This document shows positions 12,052 through 27,413 of a stretch of 64,000 nucleotides of DNA, piece after piece. The stretch lies in assembly GCA_006386115.1 (NCBI GenBank), contig VFIW01000016.1, positions 597,301 through 661,300 on the forward strand, written 5' to 3'. A model generated the notes under the pieces. It was not told where the DNA came from. It did no database searches and was given only the letters and a program-made list of their open reading frames with translations. The stretch is from Globisporangium splendens. Lineage: Eukaryota > Oomycota > Peronosporomycetes > Pythiales > Pythiaceae. Numbering within the stretch: position 1 is the first letter of the stretch; each line of letters begins with the position of its first letter. The position numbers and the translations under genes are program-made.

Positions 12052-12466
12052 GCCGACATTAGCCACGATTGGGTCATTGAGGCACTGCCAGCGACGCCGC
12101 GCTACCATGTACACAGCTGTGCTGAGGGCATCAGTCGATTTCTGGTGCAAGAGAGCGCAAGACATCAACTGTAAATTGCGTATGGATGGTGAGACACTGT
12201 CTGGTGCAAGCAGTGAACAAACTAACTTATCAGTGTACTTGTAATGCAGAATAGCAAGATAGATTACACCCAGCAACAGCTGTGGTTGAGTAGTTGCCTA
12301 CCATTATTTTCCGCGCGCTCTGATCAAGTTTCGTGGATGCAAGGCACACCAGCAATTGTGGGGCCGTACACCTCCGTGTCACTTTCTCAAGCCCACCTTT
12401 GCAGCTGCACCTCACGTGCCCCTTCTCGCACTTTCTACCGCGTGGAAAGCTCTTTCGTTCCTTGCC
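12052..12466. other. Intergenic stretch without a recognised gene
   Basis: Short overlapping open frames on both strands with no family signature; nothing else is recognisable. Confidence 0.4.
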
Positions 12467-12483
12467 TTCATTTCCGATTTCGC
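12467..12483 (+). promoter_or_regulatory. Inr/FPR-like oomycete start element
   Basis: TTCATTTCCGATTTCGC resembles the oomycete initiator plus flanking-promoter-region consensus (GCTCATTYYNCAWTTT). It lies about 30-45 bases before the ATG at 12514, the usual distance. Confidence 0.4.
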
Positions 12484-12513
12484 ATCCAGCCACCAAAATC
12501 AACTCCAGCAACA

Positions 12514-12756
12514 ATGGCACTCTCGCTTCGTCGTTATCTGTGCATCGCTGCACTCTCTCGAGCCTCGTCCGCAGCCGTAGCAATCGTCGCCTTGAGCCCG
12601 CCCTTCAACTCCACGACGTGCTGCAATGGAAGCGCCACTGCAGACTCGATGGTCTCACCAGCAAGGAGTTCGTCGGCGTCATCGACTGGTTTCTCACAGA
12701 CGATGAGGTTTTTCGCAGGTGTTTTTCAGGTCAGGTATAGACTTAGGTATTTATAG
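12514..12756 (+). CDS. Possible small protein, unknown
   Basis: An 80-codon frame beginning MALSLRRYLCIAALSRASSA sits just downstream of an initiator-like element. The N-terminus is basic and Ala/Ser/Leu-rich, as in mitochondrial presequences or weak signal peptides. A competing frame (to 12740) ending FLTDDEVFRRCFSGQV also looks protein-like, so the true frame is uncertain and an intron may exist. No family is recognised. Confidence 0.25.
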   Translation: MALSLRRYLCIAALSRASSAAVAIVALSPPFNSTTCCNGSATADSMVSPARSSSASSTGFSQTMRFFAGVFQVRYRLRYL

Positions 12757-13089
12757 CATTTAGATCAGGGCTGTCATTTTGGTCAATAAAAAGAAGAGAG
12801 ATACTGCACTAAGAAACTGATCTTGTCCATGAAACCAACGCCACACACATCTACGGAATCAACACCACATACTTTCTTGCAATCCATCACTTTGCAAAAT
12901 CACCAAGACCCCAGTCACAGCAACACCAGTGAACTAGTGTCTCCACGCTATATAACGAGATTCAGTCAGCTATGTCTTCAGCATAGGTGTAGCTGCAAAC
13001 TGAGCACCGAGGCTCTCACTCTCGCGTTGTCGTTCGTCTTGCAAAGAAGTAGAGGCGTGGAATGCGACCGAGGGAAGCATCTACAGTAG

Positions 13090-14040
13090 TCAATCATCAA
13101 CAAGCGATACAACAAATCAGCCAGCGCAAAAAAGCCCAAACCAGTATGGCGTACCGGAAAGACAAAGCTTTTCTTGCACGGCTTTGAGTATACGCTCGCC
13201 ACTATTTCCATGAAAAAGGTATCCTACCGTTGTATCCACAACCGTGGCAAAAAGTGTCCGAGGAAAGTCGACCTATTTGCCGAAAGTGTGGAGCACAGCA
13301 ACGTTGTTCTACACAGCTGCAAAGGCGAATCCATCCCGACTGTCGAAATCATTGACACACGCGAAGAAATAGAGAGAGAAGTGGATCGCTTAGCTGTGAC
13401 CGATCTTTCGATGGTTGCAGAAGACATTTGAGACGTTGTCAGCATGCAGTTCTACACCACCAATAGCGATGTTCCAGTTGTCGGATTGGCGCGCGATCAA
13501 GTCAAGCGTCGGGTGTATTGAGCTTGCAAAGAACACTGCGGCGGCAACGTAATTGGTCAAACAGAAGATGGGGAAATGGTGCGAGTTCAAGACACGGATC
13601 TCTTCTCTTTCCAGTTCTATCACAGCTACATTGACCACGAGCGTCCGCTAGCAAAAGAGGCTGAGAAGCTGGTTGGGTGGCACACCCTGTTCATATCCAG
13701 TTATTGAAGCAGAAACATTCGACAGTTTTTACCGACGGTACTTTCCGGTGTACTCCTCAAGACTTTGCGCAGTGCGTCGTGGTGATGGCGCATGACCACA
13801 TTACAAAGTGCTACGTGCCGGTCTTCTATTCCTCCGAAATGATCAACACATTGCTGTTTCTTTTCAGAGGGAACAAATCATGTGTGTTTGGTCATTAGAG
13901 GGTTACTGTGCTCTCGTTGCTCAGTACGTTGGTGATACTGACTCTATCACTGATTTAATAGATGTGCCGTTTACGAACAAAAGTTGCACTGCCATATAGA
14001 AATCCTGCTTCCAAAAGTCAAATGCACCACTGAAGAGGAG
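13090..14040 (+). mobile_element. Decayed MULE transposase with FLYWCH-type zinc finger
   Basis: A FLYWCH-like start (KLFLHGFEYTLATISMKKVS, then YRCIHNRGKKCPRKV) reads from 13090. Downstream, the frame at 13677-13898 contains FTDGTFRCTPQDFAQCVVVM and CYVPVFY, matching the first catalytic Asp region (DGTF) of Mutator-like DDE transposases. The reading is broken by stops at 13429-13431 and 13519-13521, by a frame change near 13677, and again near 13870. The rest of the DDE domain is absent. I see no convincing terminal inverted repeats. It is a dead relic next to an otherwise compact gene row. Confidence 0.7.
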
Positions 14041-14171
14041 TAGTTAGTAGTCAATTCGAGAACTTCACATACGAGAGTGAATGTTTATGTCGTTAATGAC
14101 ATATGTAGTTTTAGTAGTGGCTGAGCTAATAACTGGATTCAATAGACGCGCCATCTCCCCAACAGCCAAAA

Positions 14172-15399
14172 ATGGTGGAAGCGATCAATGATGATGGCGC
14201 CGAGGCAGTGCTGATCGTTCTGTGCGGACTCCCAGGGGCAGGAAAGACGACGCTCGCATCACGACTCGCATGTAGTACTTCGCACTTCGATGCTGCGCCT
14301 GGTGATTGCCTAATGCGCCGCCTGCAGTGCGAGCGCCTGTCGTTTGACGACCTCTTCGCCGCGTCCTCCTCCAGCACCAGTCAAACGGACTTTGATCCTG
14401 CGCTTTGGAAGCACTACCAGCGCGAGATGATGACCCGCGTGAAGGCGTGGCGCAAAGCGCACGAGGGCGCAAATGCGAAGACTACCGCGCAAGACGGTGG
14501 TTTGTCATCATCAGAGGAAGAGCATCTCTTGGTGCTGCTCGTGGATGATAATTTCCAGTTCCGAAGCCTGCGCAAACGCTTTTACCAGCTCGCATGCGAA
14601 GGTGAGCAACCAGCAGAAATTGTAGCTTTCTATGCCCTCGTCGTCGTTTTTAATGCGTATCCATATGATGATCTTAACTGCTGTAGTCGACTGTGGATTT
14701 GGGATTCTGCACGTGGATACGCCCGTAGCGCTGTGTCGGCAGCGGAATGCGACTCGAGAAGGCGCGGCCCGCGTCCCCGACGCTGTCTTTGAGCGCATGG
14801 TGAGCGTGTTCGAAGCACCCAATGGAGGTTTGCACGCCTTTGAGCGGCCAACGAAGACTATTAACCCCGGTCCTCTTCTCGATGTGGAAATGATCACAAC
14901 GGATGGTGATTGCGCTGCCATGGAGAAGGACACGCTGTCCGAACTGGTGCAGCAAGTGCGTGTGTCGCGGAGAGAGCGACGTCAACTGGCGGCTGAAACG
15001 CAGAAGAGGGATCGGCAGAAGGTATGTAGAATGCCGTTTTTATAAGCAGCGGACGCCTTTGACGGGATCATACTTTTGCGTGTGGTGGCGCTTTAGATGC
15101 TCGACCAGCAGCGTACGCATGCAAATGTCGTGCATCAAGTGGATCTCGAGCTCCGCAAATGGATCTCAAGTGTGCTGCAACAGCATGCAACGGGAACACC
15201 ATCATCTTCATGCGAAGAAGCACCAAGAACGAAAGCGCAGGTGGCGCAACGTCTGAACCAGGATCGAAAAGGGTTTCTGGCACGACTAAAAACGCAGCAG
15301 CTCACCGCTGGCGACGAAGATGGTAGTCAGTCAAGCAGCGGTGTCATTGCAGCGCTCGTGCTCCAGTTCCAGAATCGAGAACAACAGCAGCTTGATTGA
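14172..15399 (+). CDS. PSTK: L-seryl-tRNA(Sec) kinase
   Basis: Three exons (14172-14601, 14687-15021, 15097-15399) give about 355 residues. A P-loop (CGLPGAGKTTLA, about 18-29) is followed by a DDNFQFRSLRKRFYQLA block equivalent to the family's DDN..YRSMR..YYQLA. Then come VALCRQRNATR and VPDAVFERM, as in PSTK. The enzyme phosphorylates Ser-tRNA(Sec) so that SepSecS can make selenocysteinyl-tRNA. A basic coiled-coil tail of about 110 residues extends beyond the usual core. The gene starts about 130 bases after the MULE relic but is itself intact. Its presence implies the organism reads some UGA codons as selenocysteine. Confidence 0.85.
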
Positions 15400-15606
15400 G
15401 TTAACCACCACCACCACCACTCTAGTGGTTACAAGTGGCTTCATCCGTTTCCGAAAAGGTATAACGGAGCAGTTTCGTGACGCTCGTTCACATGGAGAAA
15501 GAGAGAATGAAAGCGCATTCTACACCCGCCGTCGGCAACAGAGAAGGAACGTCGAGGCGAAGCACATTGGCGCTTGATCGTGTCTATTGCTCGTCGGAAG
15601 TTGACA

Positions 15607-18306
15607 ATGGCGCAGGTCAATGGATTCACGCAAGAGAACGGGAGCGTCCACATTGACATGTCTGCTCCAGCCGATAATGTGTCGACAGGAGATGCATCTT
15701 CCGAGGACACTGGCACTGCAGGCGCCAGCTCCGTGACCCGCTCAGTTCGTGCACTGCGAACGACACTTCGGACACCACGAAAGCTGAAAATCCTCGGTGC
15801 TGTCGCGTTCGGACTGCTCGGAGTCGTCGCCATCGGACTCGACATCGCGTACCAGAATGGAAGCAGCAACTCGTCTTCGTCGACATCTGACGCTGCGTCG
15901 ATCGCAGTCACTCCGATGGGCGAGAAGGAGGAAAACGTGACGCATCCACAACATGCTACTTCGTTTTTCCTGCGTGCAGACTTTTCGAATGCTGGTGTCT
16001 TCTTGCTCTCCAAGGCGCACTGGAACGACTCGTTTATCGTGTACCCGACGATCGAGAAGCACTCGGGGACGCCGCAGTCCGGACGCGAGCGCGGCAGCAG
16101 CATGCTCGAGACGTCGGACTACGTGTTCCATTTCGAGAGATCAGTGGACGGGCAATCGCTCCTACTCGTACCGGAGAACCATCGCGCGCGTTACATGAAG
16201 AAGGATGACGCGAAGTATAACAATACCGACGAGCTCCAGGACGTTTTCGACAACAGCCAGTGGCCTGGGTACTCCCTGAGCGTGCCGATCTTTGAAGAGA
16301 CCAACGACACGTTCCAGTTTGCGATGGGCGAGTTTATCGTCAACGGCTTCTTCGTGTCGACGGCGCTCGCGTCGACCTCGTACGACGTCCTGCAAGAAGG
16401 ATCGGTGTCATACCCGCGCAACTCGATTCTCCGCGTCCAATACGAGCTGCAGGAGGGCATCGCATTGGTCTCCTACGCCATTGGGCTCTTCCCCGAGACT
16501 CTGATGCGCCAGCGGATCGCCGACGACCGCGTCGGGTATTTCAGCACGCGCTTTGTGCAATACGGCATCGACTCTAGCGATACACGAGGAAATGATTCAA
16601 GTGGCACCTATAACGGCTTCCACAGCATGGACCCGCAGATGACGATGCTTAACCGCCGTCGTCTGGAGATCGACCCAAAGACCAACGCCACGAAGAAGCC
16701 CATCATGTACTACATCGATCCGTCCGTGCCATCACGTTGGCGCAAAGCGTTCGTCGCTGGCGTCGAAGCCTGGAATCCCGCGTTCGAAGCGATCGGCTTC
16801 AAGGATGCGATCAAAGTCGTGTTGCCAGGTGATGCCGAGTGGCCAGTGGACTACCGACTCGGAGATCTCCGGTACAACAGCATCTCGGTCATGATCTCGG
16901 ACCAGACGTATGCGCTCGGCCCGACCATCGTGGATCCGCGGTCGGGCGAGATCCTGCACAGCGATATCTTGTTCGAGTACGGCTTCTTCGACGAGGTCAT
17001 GACGGATTTCGACCAGCGATCTCACGTGAATCCCCCCGAAGCAGCAGTACCCAGTACTTCTACGACTGCAAGCCAACGTCATCGTCTGCGTCAGTGCGGC
17101 ATCGCGCAACACGTGCATCACAAGATCGATCGCATGCTGCTTGGCATGTTTGCCAGCGACGGTATGACGGGGTTCGTCCCAGACGACATCATTGGCCGCC
17201 ATTTCACGGACACGGTCATGCACGAAGTGGGGCACACACTGGGTCTTCGCCACAACTTTGCCGGTTCAGCCGGGATCTCGTGCCAAGAGCTCAATGACGA
17301 CGAGTTCGTAAAGAAGCACGGTGTGTCGTCGTCCATCATGGACTACGTGCCGGTCAACATCTTCTCCGATTTGACTCCTGACAGAGCCAAGACCCACCAG
17401 TACTACATGATGACGATCGGCGCGTATGACACGGCAGCGATCGCGTACGGATACGCTATCGCGGGCAACGAAGCTCCCGGCTTCAAGAGTGCGCAGTTGA
17501 CGGAACTCGCGCGCCAGACGCCGCTGTTCCTGACGGACGAAGACACGGACGTGGCCGCGAGTCCCTATGGCCAGCGCTTCGATCTCTCGTCGGACCCGAT
17601 CGACTTTGCGAACGACCGCCTGGAGCTCGCCAAGTCGCTGCGTAAGACGCAGCTTCTGAACAAGATTCCGAATGACGCGCCGTGGTCCACGCTCTGGTGG
17701 CGCGAGTCCTCGCTGCTGCGCATGCTCAACGGCACGATCGACTTCCTGAACCCGATGCTCGGCGGCGTCAACGTTTCCCACGCACATCGCGGGGATGGCG
17801 AGACCAAATATGCGCCGTCATATATCTCCAAGGACGACCAGATGCGCGTGCTCGCGGTGCTGGCGCGCATCATCCGCGCCGATGACGGCTTGTTCCCGGC
17901 CGCGCAAGACTACTCGACGTACGTGCAAGTGCTCGGGTACGAGGACGAAGACTGCTCGAAGCCGACGTCGGAAGCCGGTTGCCTGGCGCGCGGGCTCGTG
18001 AGCGTGGACGCCAAGATCCTGTCCATCCAGAAGCACGCTGTCCTCTGCGCGCTCTTCCCGGCCATGACGCGCATCGTCGAGCAGGACGTGAACGCGCCGC
18101 TGACGCTCACGGAGCTGCTCGCCGAGGTGCGCAACGCCACGTCGAGCAGCCTGTGGGCGCCGCGCAACAAGGCACTGCAGGCATTCTTGTACACGACGCT
18201 GCAGCAGACGGTGGACGACAAGAGCACGGACCCGCGCGTCGTCGAGGCCATCGTGTCCATTTTCCCGACCATCACGCCCACAACGACTGCACCATTCCAG
18301 CAGTGA
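15607..18306 (+). CDS. Type II membrane-anchored zinc metalloprotease (HExxHxxGxxH)
   Basis: One intronless 899-codon frame; the frame is open upstream to 15574, but the first ATG is 15607. A cytosolic N-tail of about 60 residues precedes a single membrane helix (LKILGAVAFGLLGVVAIGLD, about 59-80). The ectodomain carries many N-glycosylation sequons. The active site HEVGHTLGLRHNF lies at about 539-551, giving the metzincin-like HExxHxxGxxH set, followed by SIMDYVPV (a Met-turn-like segment). The layout MYYIDPSVPSRWRKAF...AGVEAWNPAFEAIGF upstream of the active site matches the DUF5117/DUF4953 bacterial-type metalloproteases. The substrate is unknown; surface or secretory-pathway location is inferred. 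Extracellular exposure would be relevant for a pathogen. Confidence 0.85.
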   Translation: MAQVNGFTQENGSVHIDMSAPADNVSTGDASSEDTGTAGASSVTRSVRALRTTLRTPRKLKILGAVAFGLLGVVAIGLDIAYQNGSSNSSSSTSDAASIAVTPMGEKEENVTHPQHATSFFLRADFSNAGVFLLSKAHWNDSFIVYPTIEKHSGTPQSGRERGSSMLETSDYVFHFERSVDGQSLLLVPENHRARYMKKDDAKYNNTDELQDVFDNSQWPGYSLSVPIFEETNDTFQFAMGEFIVNGFFVSTALASTSYDVLQEGSVSYPRNSILRVQYELQEGIALVSYAIGLFPETLMRQRIADDRVGYFSTRFVQYGIDSSDTRGNDSSGTYNGFHSMDPQMTMLNRRRLEIDPKTNATKKPIMYYIDPSVPSRWRKAFVAGVEAWNPAFEAIGFKDAIKVVLPGDAEWPVDYRLGDLRYNSISVMISDQTYALGPTIVDPRSGEILHSDILFEYGFFDEVMTDFDQRSHVNPPEAAVPSTSTTASQRHRLRQCGIAQHVHHKIDRMLLGMFASDGMTGFVPDDIIGRHFTDTVMHEVGHTLGLRHNFAGSAGISCQELNDDEFVKKHGVSSSIMDYVPVNIFSDLTPDRAKTHQYYMMTIGAYDTAAIAYGYAIAGNEAPGFKSAQLTELARQTPLFLTDEDTDVAASPYGQRFDLSSDPIDFANDRLELAKSLRKTQLLNKIPNDAPWSTLWWRESSLLRMLNGTIDFLNPMLGGVNVSHAHRGDGETKYAPSYISKDDQMRVLAVLARIIRADDGLFPAAQDYSTYVQVLGYEDEDCSKPTSEAGCLARGLVSVDAKILSIQKHAVLCALFPAMTRIVEQDVNAPLTLTELLAEVRNATSSSLWAPRNKALQAFLYTTLQQTVDDKSTDPRVVEAIVSIFPTITPTTTAPFQQ

Positions 18307-18415
18307 AGGAAAGTCGACGGACACTGATTATAATTGGCTAGAAATACAGACTAATTGGCAATACCTTCTTTTAATTGGTTGAAATGCGAATTGAGCATTC
18401 TGTGTGGAGGTCATT

Positions 18416-18428
18416 GCTCATTCGTTTC
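18416..18428 (+). promoter_or_regulatory. Inr-like start element of the glutamyl-tRNA synthetase gene
   Basis: GCTCATTCGTTTC matches the oomycete initiator core and lies only about 7-20 bases before the first ATG (18435). That predicts a very short 5' UTR, and a second in-frame ATG at 18447 could then also be used. Confidence 0.5.
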
Positions 18429-18431
18429 TGA

Positions 18432-20899
<2,468 letters not shown>

Positions 20900-21147
20900 A
20901 CGCATATCGTGGTGGCAGTTGCTCAAATCAGTCCATGCTGACGAAGCAAACAACCAGACAAGTATTGCCAAGTTTGCATTGTAGAACCCTTGAACAAACA
21001 AAAAACAGATAAACAACCCAGGTTTGCTGGAATAGACGTTCGAGATATGACGATCTCACATTTCCCAAAGCACCATTGAAAATCCATCCAAACAATGATA
21101 TTCAATACAAAAACAAACGGTCCAAGGTGTCGCCATCGTCAACAAAT

Positions 21148-22259
21148 CTAGTTTTTCTTTCTCGACACGAAAGGCTTGCGCACCACAAAGGCGCCGTTCT
21201 TGGAGGACCTTTGCTTGCAGGTCTGCGTCACTCGCTTCGCCACCTGCTGCGCTCGCGCTGTCGCCTTGCTGAGGTTCTGCGGCACTCTGCCTGGCAGCAC
21301 GACCGTCATGACTTGGGGCTTCTTGGTTCTCTGCTTCTGCTGTTTTCGTGGCTCGGGCTGCGTCTGTTTGATCATAATGCGGATCTTTGAGGCGTTCTTG
21401 CTCGACCGAATGACCTTACGCGTTTGAATCTTCTGCTGCACAGTGTCGCTTGCCTTAGGTTGCAAGACTTGCTTCTGCGTTTGCTTCTTGTGTGTCTGTG
21501 CTGGTTGTGCATGCTGCTTTTCCTTCTGCTGTGGCTTCGTCTGGTTCACGTTTGACTTTGGACTGGTCACTTTTCGTACTGACTGTCTTTGCTGACCTTT
21601 CGCGTCGCCCTTTTGCTTGGTCGCGAGCTTCTTCGCGGCTTTGGTTTTTGTGCTCGTCTGTGGTGTCGTAGTCGCGTTCTTGCTTTTCTTCGCGGCGTTC
21701 GTGGTCGTCGATGGAAGTGGCGGCAGCTTCCGGTTCTTATTCACAAGTGCCTTGCGCTTCTCTGCCTGCGTTTTCTTGGCGCTGACTGCATTTTGGGAAG
21801 GCTGCTTCTCTGCGTTCTTCTTCTTTGGCTTTTGAGCTGGTTGCTGCGTGGTCTCTTTCTTCTCGGACTCGTGCTTTTTGGCTTTGATCTCCTTCTTCGC
21901 CTCCTTCTTGCGCTCTTTGATCAAATCGTCTGCACAAAGTTCCCAGGAGTAGATATGTTAGCAAGATTGCCAATGGGGTGCAATGGCCAATGCGATGGAA
22001 ACGTGCACTTACCAAGCGACAGGTTGAGACGCGCTTCGATGGTGAACACCTTGGGACTGATCGTTCCGGCAGTGTTGGGGATCACAGCCATCGTTGTCGT
22101 AGGCGTCGACGGAGCCACGATGGACGTTGGCGCGAGGGCGGCAGTGAGCATGCTGAATCGGAACTGGGAACGCGAGGGTGCGACTGGGAGAGCAGCGTCG
22201 ATGGTGCGCAGGAGCTGGAGAGTTGGGGACTGAGCGCATGAGGCGCGCTCCGTTGTCAT
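21148..22259 (-). CDS. Lysine-rich basic low-complexity protein
   Basis: Two exons (22259-22013 and 21929-21148; intron GTAAGT...TGCAG) give about 342 residues. The first 85 are Ser/Thr/Pro/Ala-rich. The rest is dominated by Lys, Gln, Thr, Ala and Pro with many KK pairs (KKEAKKEIKAKKHESEKKE), resembling a linker-histone-like or nucleolar tail, although no globular domain is seen. No family is recognised. The gene lies tail-to-tail with EARS2, about 250 bases apart. The high charge makes nucleic-acid binding plausible but unproved. Confidence 0.7.
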
Positions 22260-22635
22260 AGAGAAGCTCGCAGTCGAGTGCTGCCTGCACATAGCACCAG
22301 CACCAGGAACGTTCTGCCCCTTCAGGACCTCCCACCTCATCCTTCCACAGATCGTGTGACGCCAACTGCCAAGATTACCTTTCATTTCCATCCAATCACT
22401 AACGTTTTATACGACTTATATCCAATCAATGATGATATAAAAAAGTAAATGTAGCCAATCACATTTGCGCCTGGGCAAAAAAGATCTGCTTTCAGCTCCG
22501 ATTTTTTTCCTTCGAAAAACAGCCAAGTCCCACGTTGCAGTGAGTGATTGTCAAAAGACCGGTTATTCATTTACCAGGTTACGGTTACAGTCATCCTGCT
22601 TGTCTTGCTTTGTGGATGCTGCTCTCTCTGAACAC

Positions 22636-24326
<1,691 letters not shown>

Positions 24327-24470
24327 TGCTTCCCACTGGCTGGGAACAATGAGAATGACACACGAAAAAAGAAACAGCAGACAAACACTCGACACCACTG
24401 GTTATTAGCCAATTGCATTCGCTTACACAAGAAATTATCACTATTTCAGCCAACCATGTGACGAGAAAGG

Positions 24471-27413
24471 TCATGCTTCAGTTGAAGAGAGACTTGAGCT
24501 CGCGCGCTGAAATGCTGGGCATGATTCCAGCTCGAAGCCCAACTCCAGCACTTGGCTGCACATTCACGCATCAATAGCAAGAGCAGTCAGTATGAGCAGC
24601 TTTACACAGCGCCACTATTCACACTCAGATGGCCCACTCACCGTTGCATTTCCTGGAGATCGAGCAGCAACTGCCTGCGCATCTTTTCCGTGTCCGACAT
24701 TTTCGTCGTGCCCACGAGACTGGACGAGAGGTTGCGCTGCATTTTCCGGCTCTTGAGCGACTCCTCGAGCTCCATCGCAGACTTCAGGAGCTCCATCGAG
24801 AGCGAGCCGTAGAGATCGCACACGTCGTCCAGGATGCTCTGGAAGAGCTCGTGCTTGCACGCACCAGTGAAATGGATGCCCCATTTGCCAAGAAACTCAC
24901 GCAGAGGACTACAATTGTAATACGAAATCAGCGTTAGTTTATAGGACCAAGCGCTCGTACAGGTTTGGTGCTGCTTTGTATTGAACTACGAACCTGATGA
25001 TGCTGCCGACGTATGACGAAGGCGAACTTGGCGGCGGTTTGTTTGTCATCTGGTACTGTCCCTTCACAGTACTGCAATCACGTGGCATACGAGAAAAGCA
25101 CAACATGAGAACCTTGAGTGTCTATGCCATGCTCTACTACTATCACGCACCGCAATGCCGGGAGCACTTTTTTGCATTCTTCCGCAACCATGATGGACGC
25201 CGCAGTCCAGCAGCACGATTCTAGTTCTTCGAGGGACTGTAAAGGCTGTTGCCACGCAAAGACGTCAGAGGTTAAGGACAGAATTGATCGTTGGGTAGTG
25301 ATAGCCCAAAATGCAGCATACCTCGGCGAAATAGTCGGCCACAAAGTCGTCGCTACTGTCGACGAATGCCCCAACCTTCTTTTTGACCACTGGGAACAGC
25401 TCATCCACGATCTGTTACAACACAGTCGAAAGCAAAGTTACACACAATACATTCACCCTTCAACAGCCACCATGCTTTTCTCACCTTTTGGTTGAGAGTG
25501 TGGAAATCACTGCCCGCACAGATCAAGTCTTCTTCATTGTCCACAAAGTAAAGTGGCACAGCGTTGAAGTCGATCTTGGAGCCATTCTTGAGCTGCTCGA
25601 CGGCGTCAACCAACGGCGTTTTCCAGATATTGATGTAGAACACGATCAGCTGCAAGCACAGTTTGCTGAAGCTCGGTACCAGCGGCTCCAGGAAGACATG
25701 CTCAGCCCAGCAATCGCGCAGCACCGTCCACAGAGCTCTCGAGTTCTCATACAGAAAGCTTGGTCCGTTCGCAGCAAAATCGGGGATCTGTTCGTCACGC
25801 TTCACACCGAATGCCTTCTCAAGCCATGCAGCAAGTTGAGCGAACCGCAGTTGAAAGTACACGTCCATATTCCACTTCTCCTTGAACTCCACCACACTCT
25901 CATGGCATCGGAAGCGCATTTCCATCGTCTCGTTAACGCAGAATGCCTCCATCGCTGTCAGAAAGCGCATGCTCTGCGTGTAGCTCTGGTGGAACCGATC
26001 CGGGTCGGCCGCTTGAAAGATGATCCCATGCTTGGTCGAGAAAATTTCAAACAGTGGCTTCCAGATCGCATTTCCGAGAATATCAACTGAACATTTGGTC
26101 TCGCCGTGGCAAATGGGCAGTGCGAGAATGTCTTTGAATTTGCTTGAAATGAACTCGAGAATCGAATCGTAGATTTGCTGGAGCCCTTCGCACGAGCCGC
26201 GCACGCGGCCATCGAGTCGCCCACGGGTCACGTTCTCTTCCGCAAAAGGGAGCACGAGCAATCTGCCGATCATCTCTTCTGGGATGTGGCTCTTTTGCAA
26301 GAGCACATACGAGCGCAAGAGATAGCTCAATGTGGACGCGCTGATGGTGTGGTCACGACTGTAAAATGTATCGGGGAAGATCTCGGTCGCGAACTCCGTC
26401 TCCAGTCGTCGAAGAAGCGTTTCCTCAATCACTGCTAGCCGCTTTTCCTCTCTCTGCCAAGCAGGATCAAGGTAATCAGTGAGGAATCCTAGGATAACGA
26501 GAAGAACAAACGTTTTATTACCTGAATGATTGGAATGTCAGCCCCCTCGTAGAACTCGAGCTCCAATTGCACCAGGTTTTGCGTGGCACGCTCCAGACGC
26601 GCACATGTTTCCGCCGCACTCACGTCATTGTTTTCCAACTTCATTGCTTCGAAATTGTCAAATCCATCGTCATCGTCGTCAGCGCTAGGATCGTCTTGTG
26701 CTTCGCCATCGGGAGTATCGTTCTCCTCATCGAGGGGACTAGAAATCTCCAGAAGCTCTTCCAGAAGAAGAATTTTCTCCGATACCCTAGTGCCGTGAGT
26801 GTAGACACAGCACATTGAGTCCCAGTAGATCGTGTATGCGTAGAAAATGTAAGACAGCGAACAATGGATACCTGATACTCAGTTGGAGGTCTTGTTCGCT
26901 CTTGCGCAAGTCATCAAACGTCTTGAGCTGGCGATGGATCTTCGATTGCAGTTGACTCTGCAACAGAAGACACAATATGCTGGATAAGAGACTACAGCAT
27001 GCAACAACAGCAGCAAGCTGAGGACTATGCTAAACACTTACCACCGCGAGCTGCGTGAGATCGACGCGCTTCAAGATCGCCAAAATAGGCAAACGCACAG
27101 ACGAGACGGCCTCATCGACGCCCTTCAGCTTGGACGAGAGCTGCAGGAACTCTGCATAGTCCTCATTGATAATCGCAACGAGCTACAAGCCGTCCACACA
27201 CGTATAGTAAGTGCTCGACGTCCCCAGCGCGGATCCAATACCGCTAGCTCTGCTCCGTCGCACCTGATTCTCCAGCGACGTCTGGAAATCCTTCAGGTCC
27301 TGGTGGACGGTCTCCATCGGGTTGCGCGTGCGGCAGTCCTCCAGGAACGCCGCCACCGAGAACTCGTCCGCCGCGAACGCGTCCACATCGAAACAGTACT
27401 TGCCGTACCCCAT
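24471..27413 (-). CDS. COG2: Conserved oligomeric Golgi complex subunit 2
   Basis: Ten exons (27413-27264, 27182-27042, 26957-26872, 26786-26522, 26453-25485, 25411-25322, 25236-25151, 25071-24994, 24908-24642, 24555-24471) give about 738 residues, the family's normal length. The start CFDVDAFAADEFSVAAFLED and the block ELVAIINEDYAEFLQLSSKL (with the exon-1/2 junction nearby) are characteristic of the COG2 N-terminal domain (D-x-F...FL; INxDYxDFxxLSxxL). Coiled coils follow, with an acidic loop. COG2 belongs to lobe A of the COG tether for retrograde intra-Golgi vesicles; COG1, its direct partner, is also in this window (53826-57313). Confidence 0.88.

Noticed and set aside
21148..22391. Plus-strand Leu/Phe-rich frames at 21176-22241 as membrane proteins
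   Set aside because: They are antisense to the Lys-rich gene; Lys codons on one strand read as Leu/Phe/Ser on the other.
25383..26090. 235-codon plus-strand frame within COG2
   Set aside because: Antisense to the largest COG2 exon, no domain, no upstream promoter signal.
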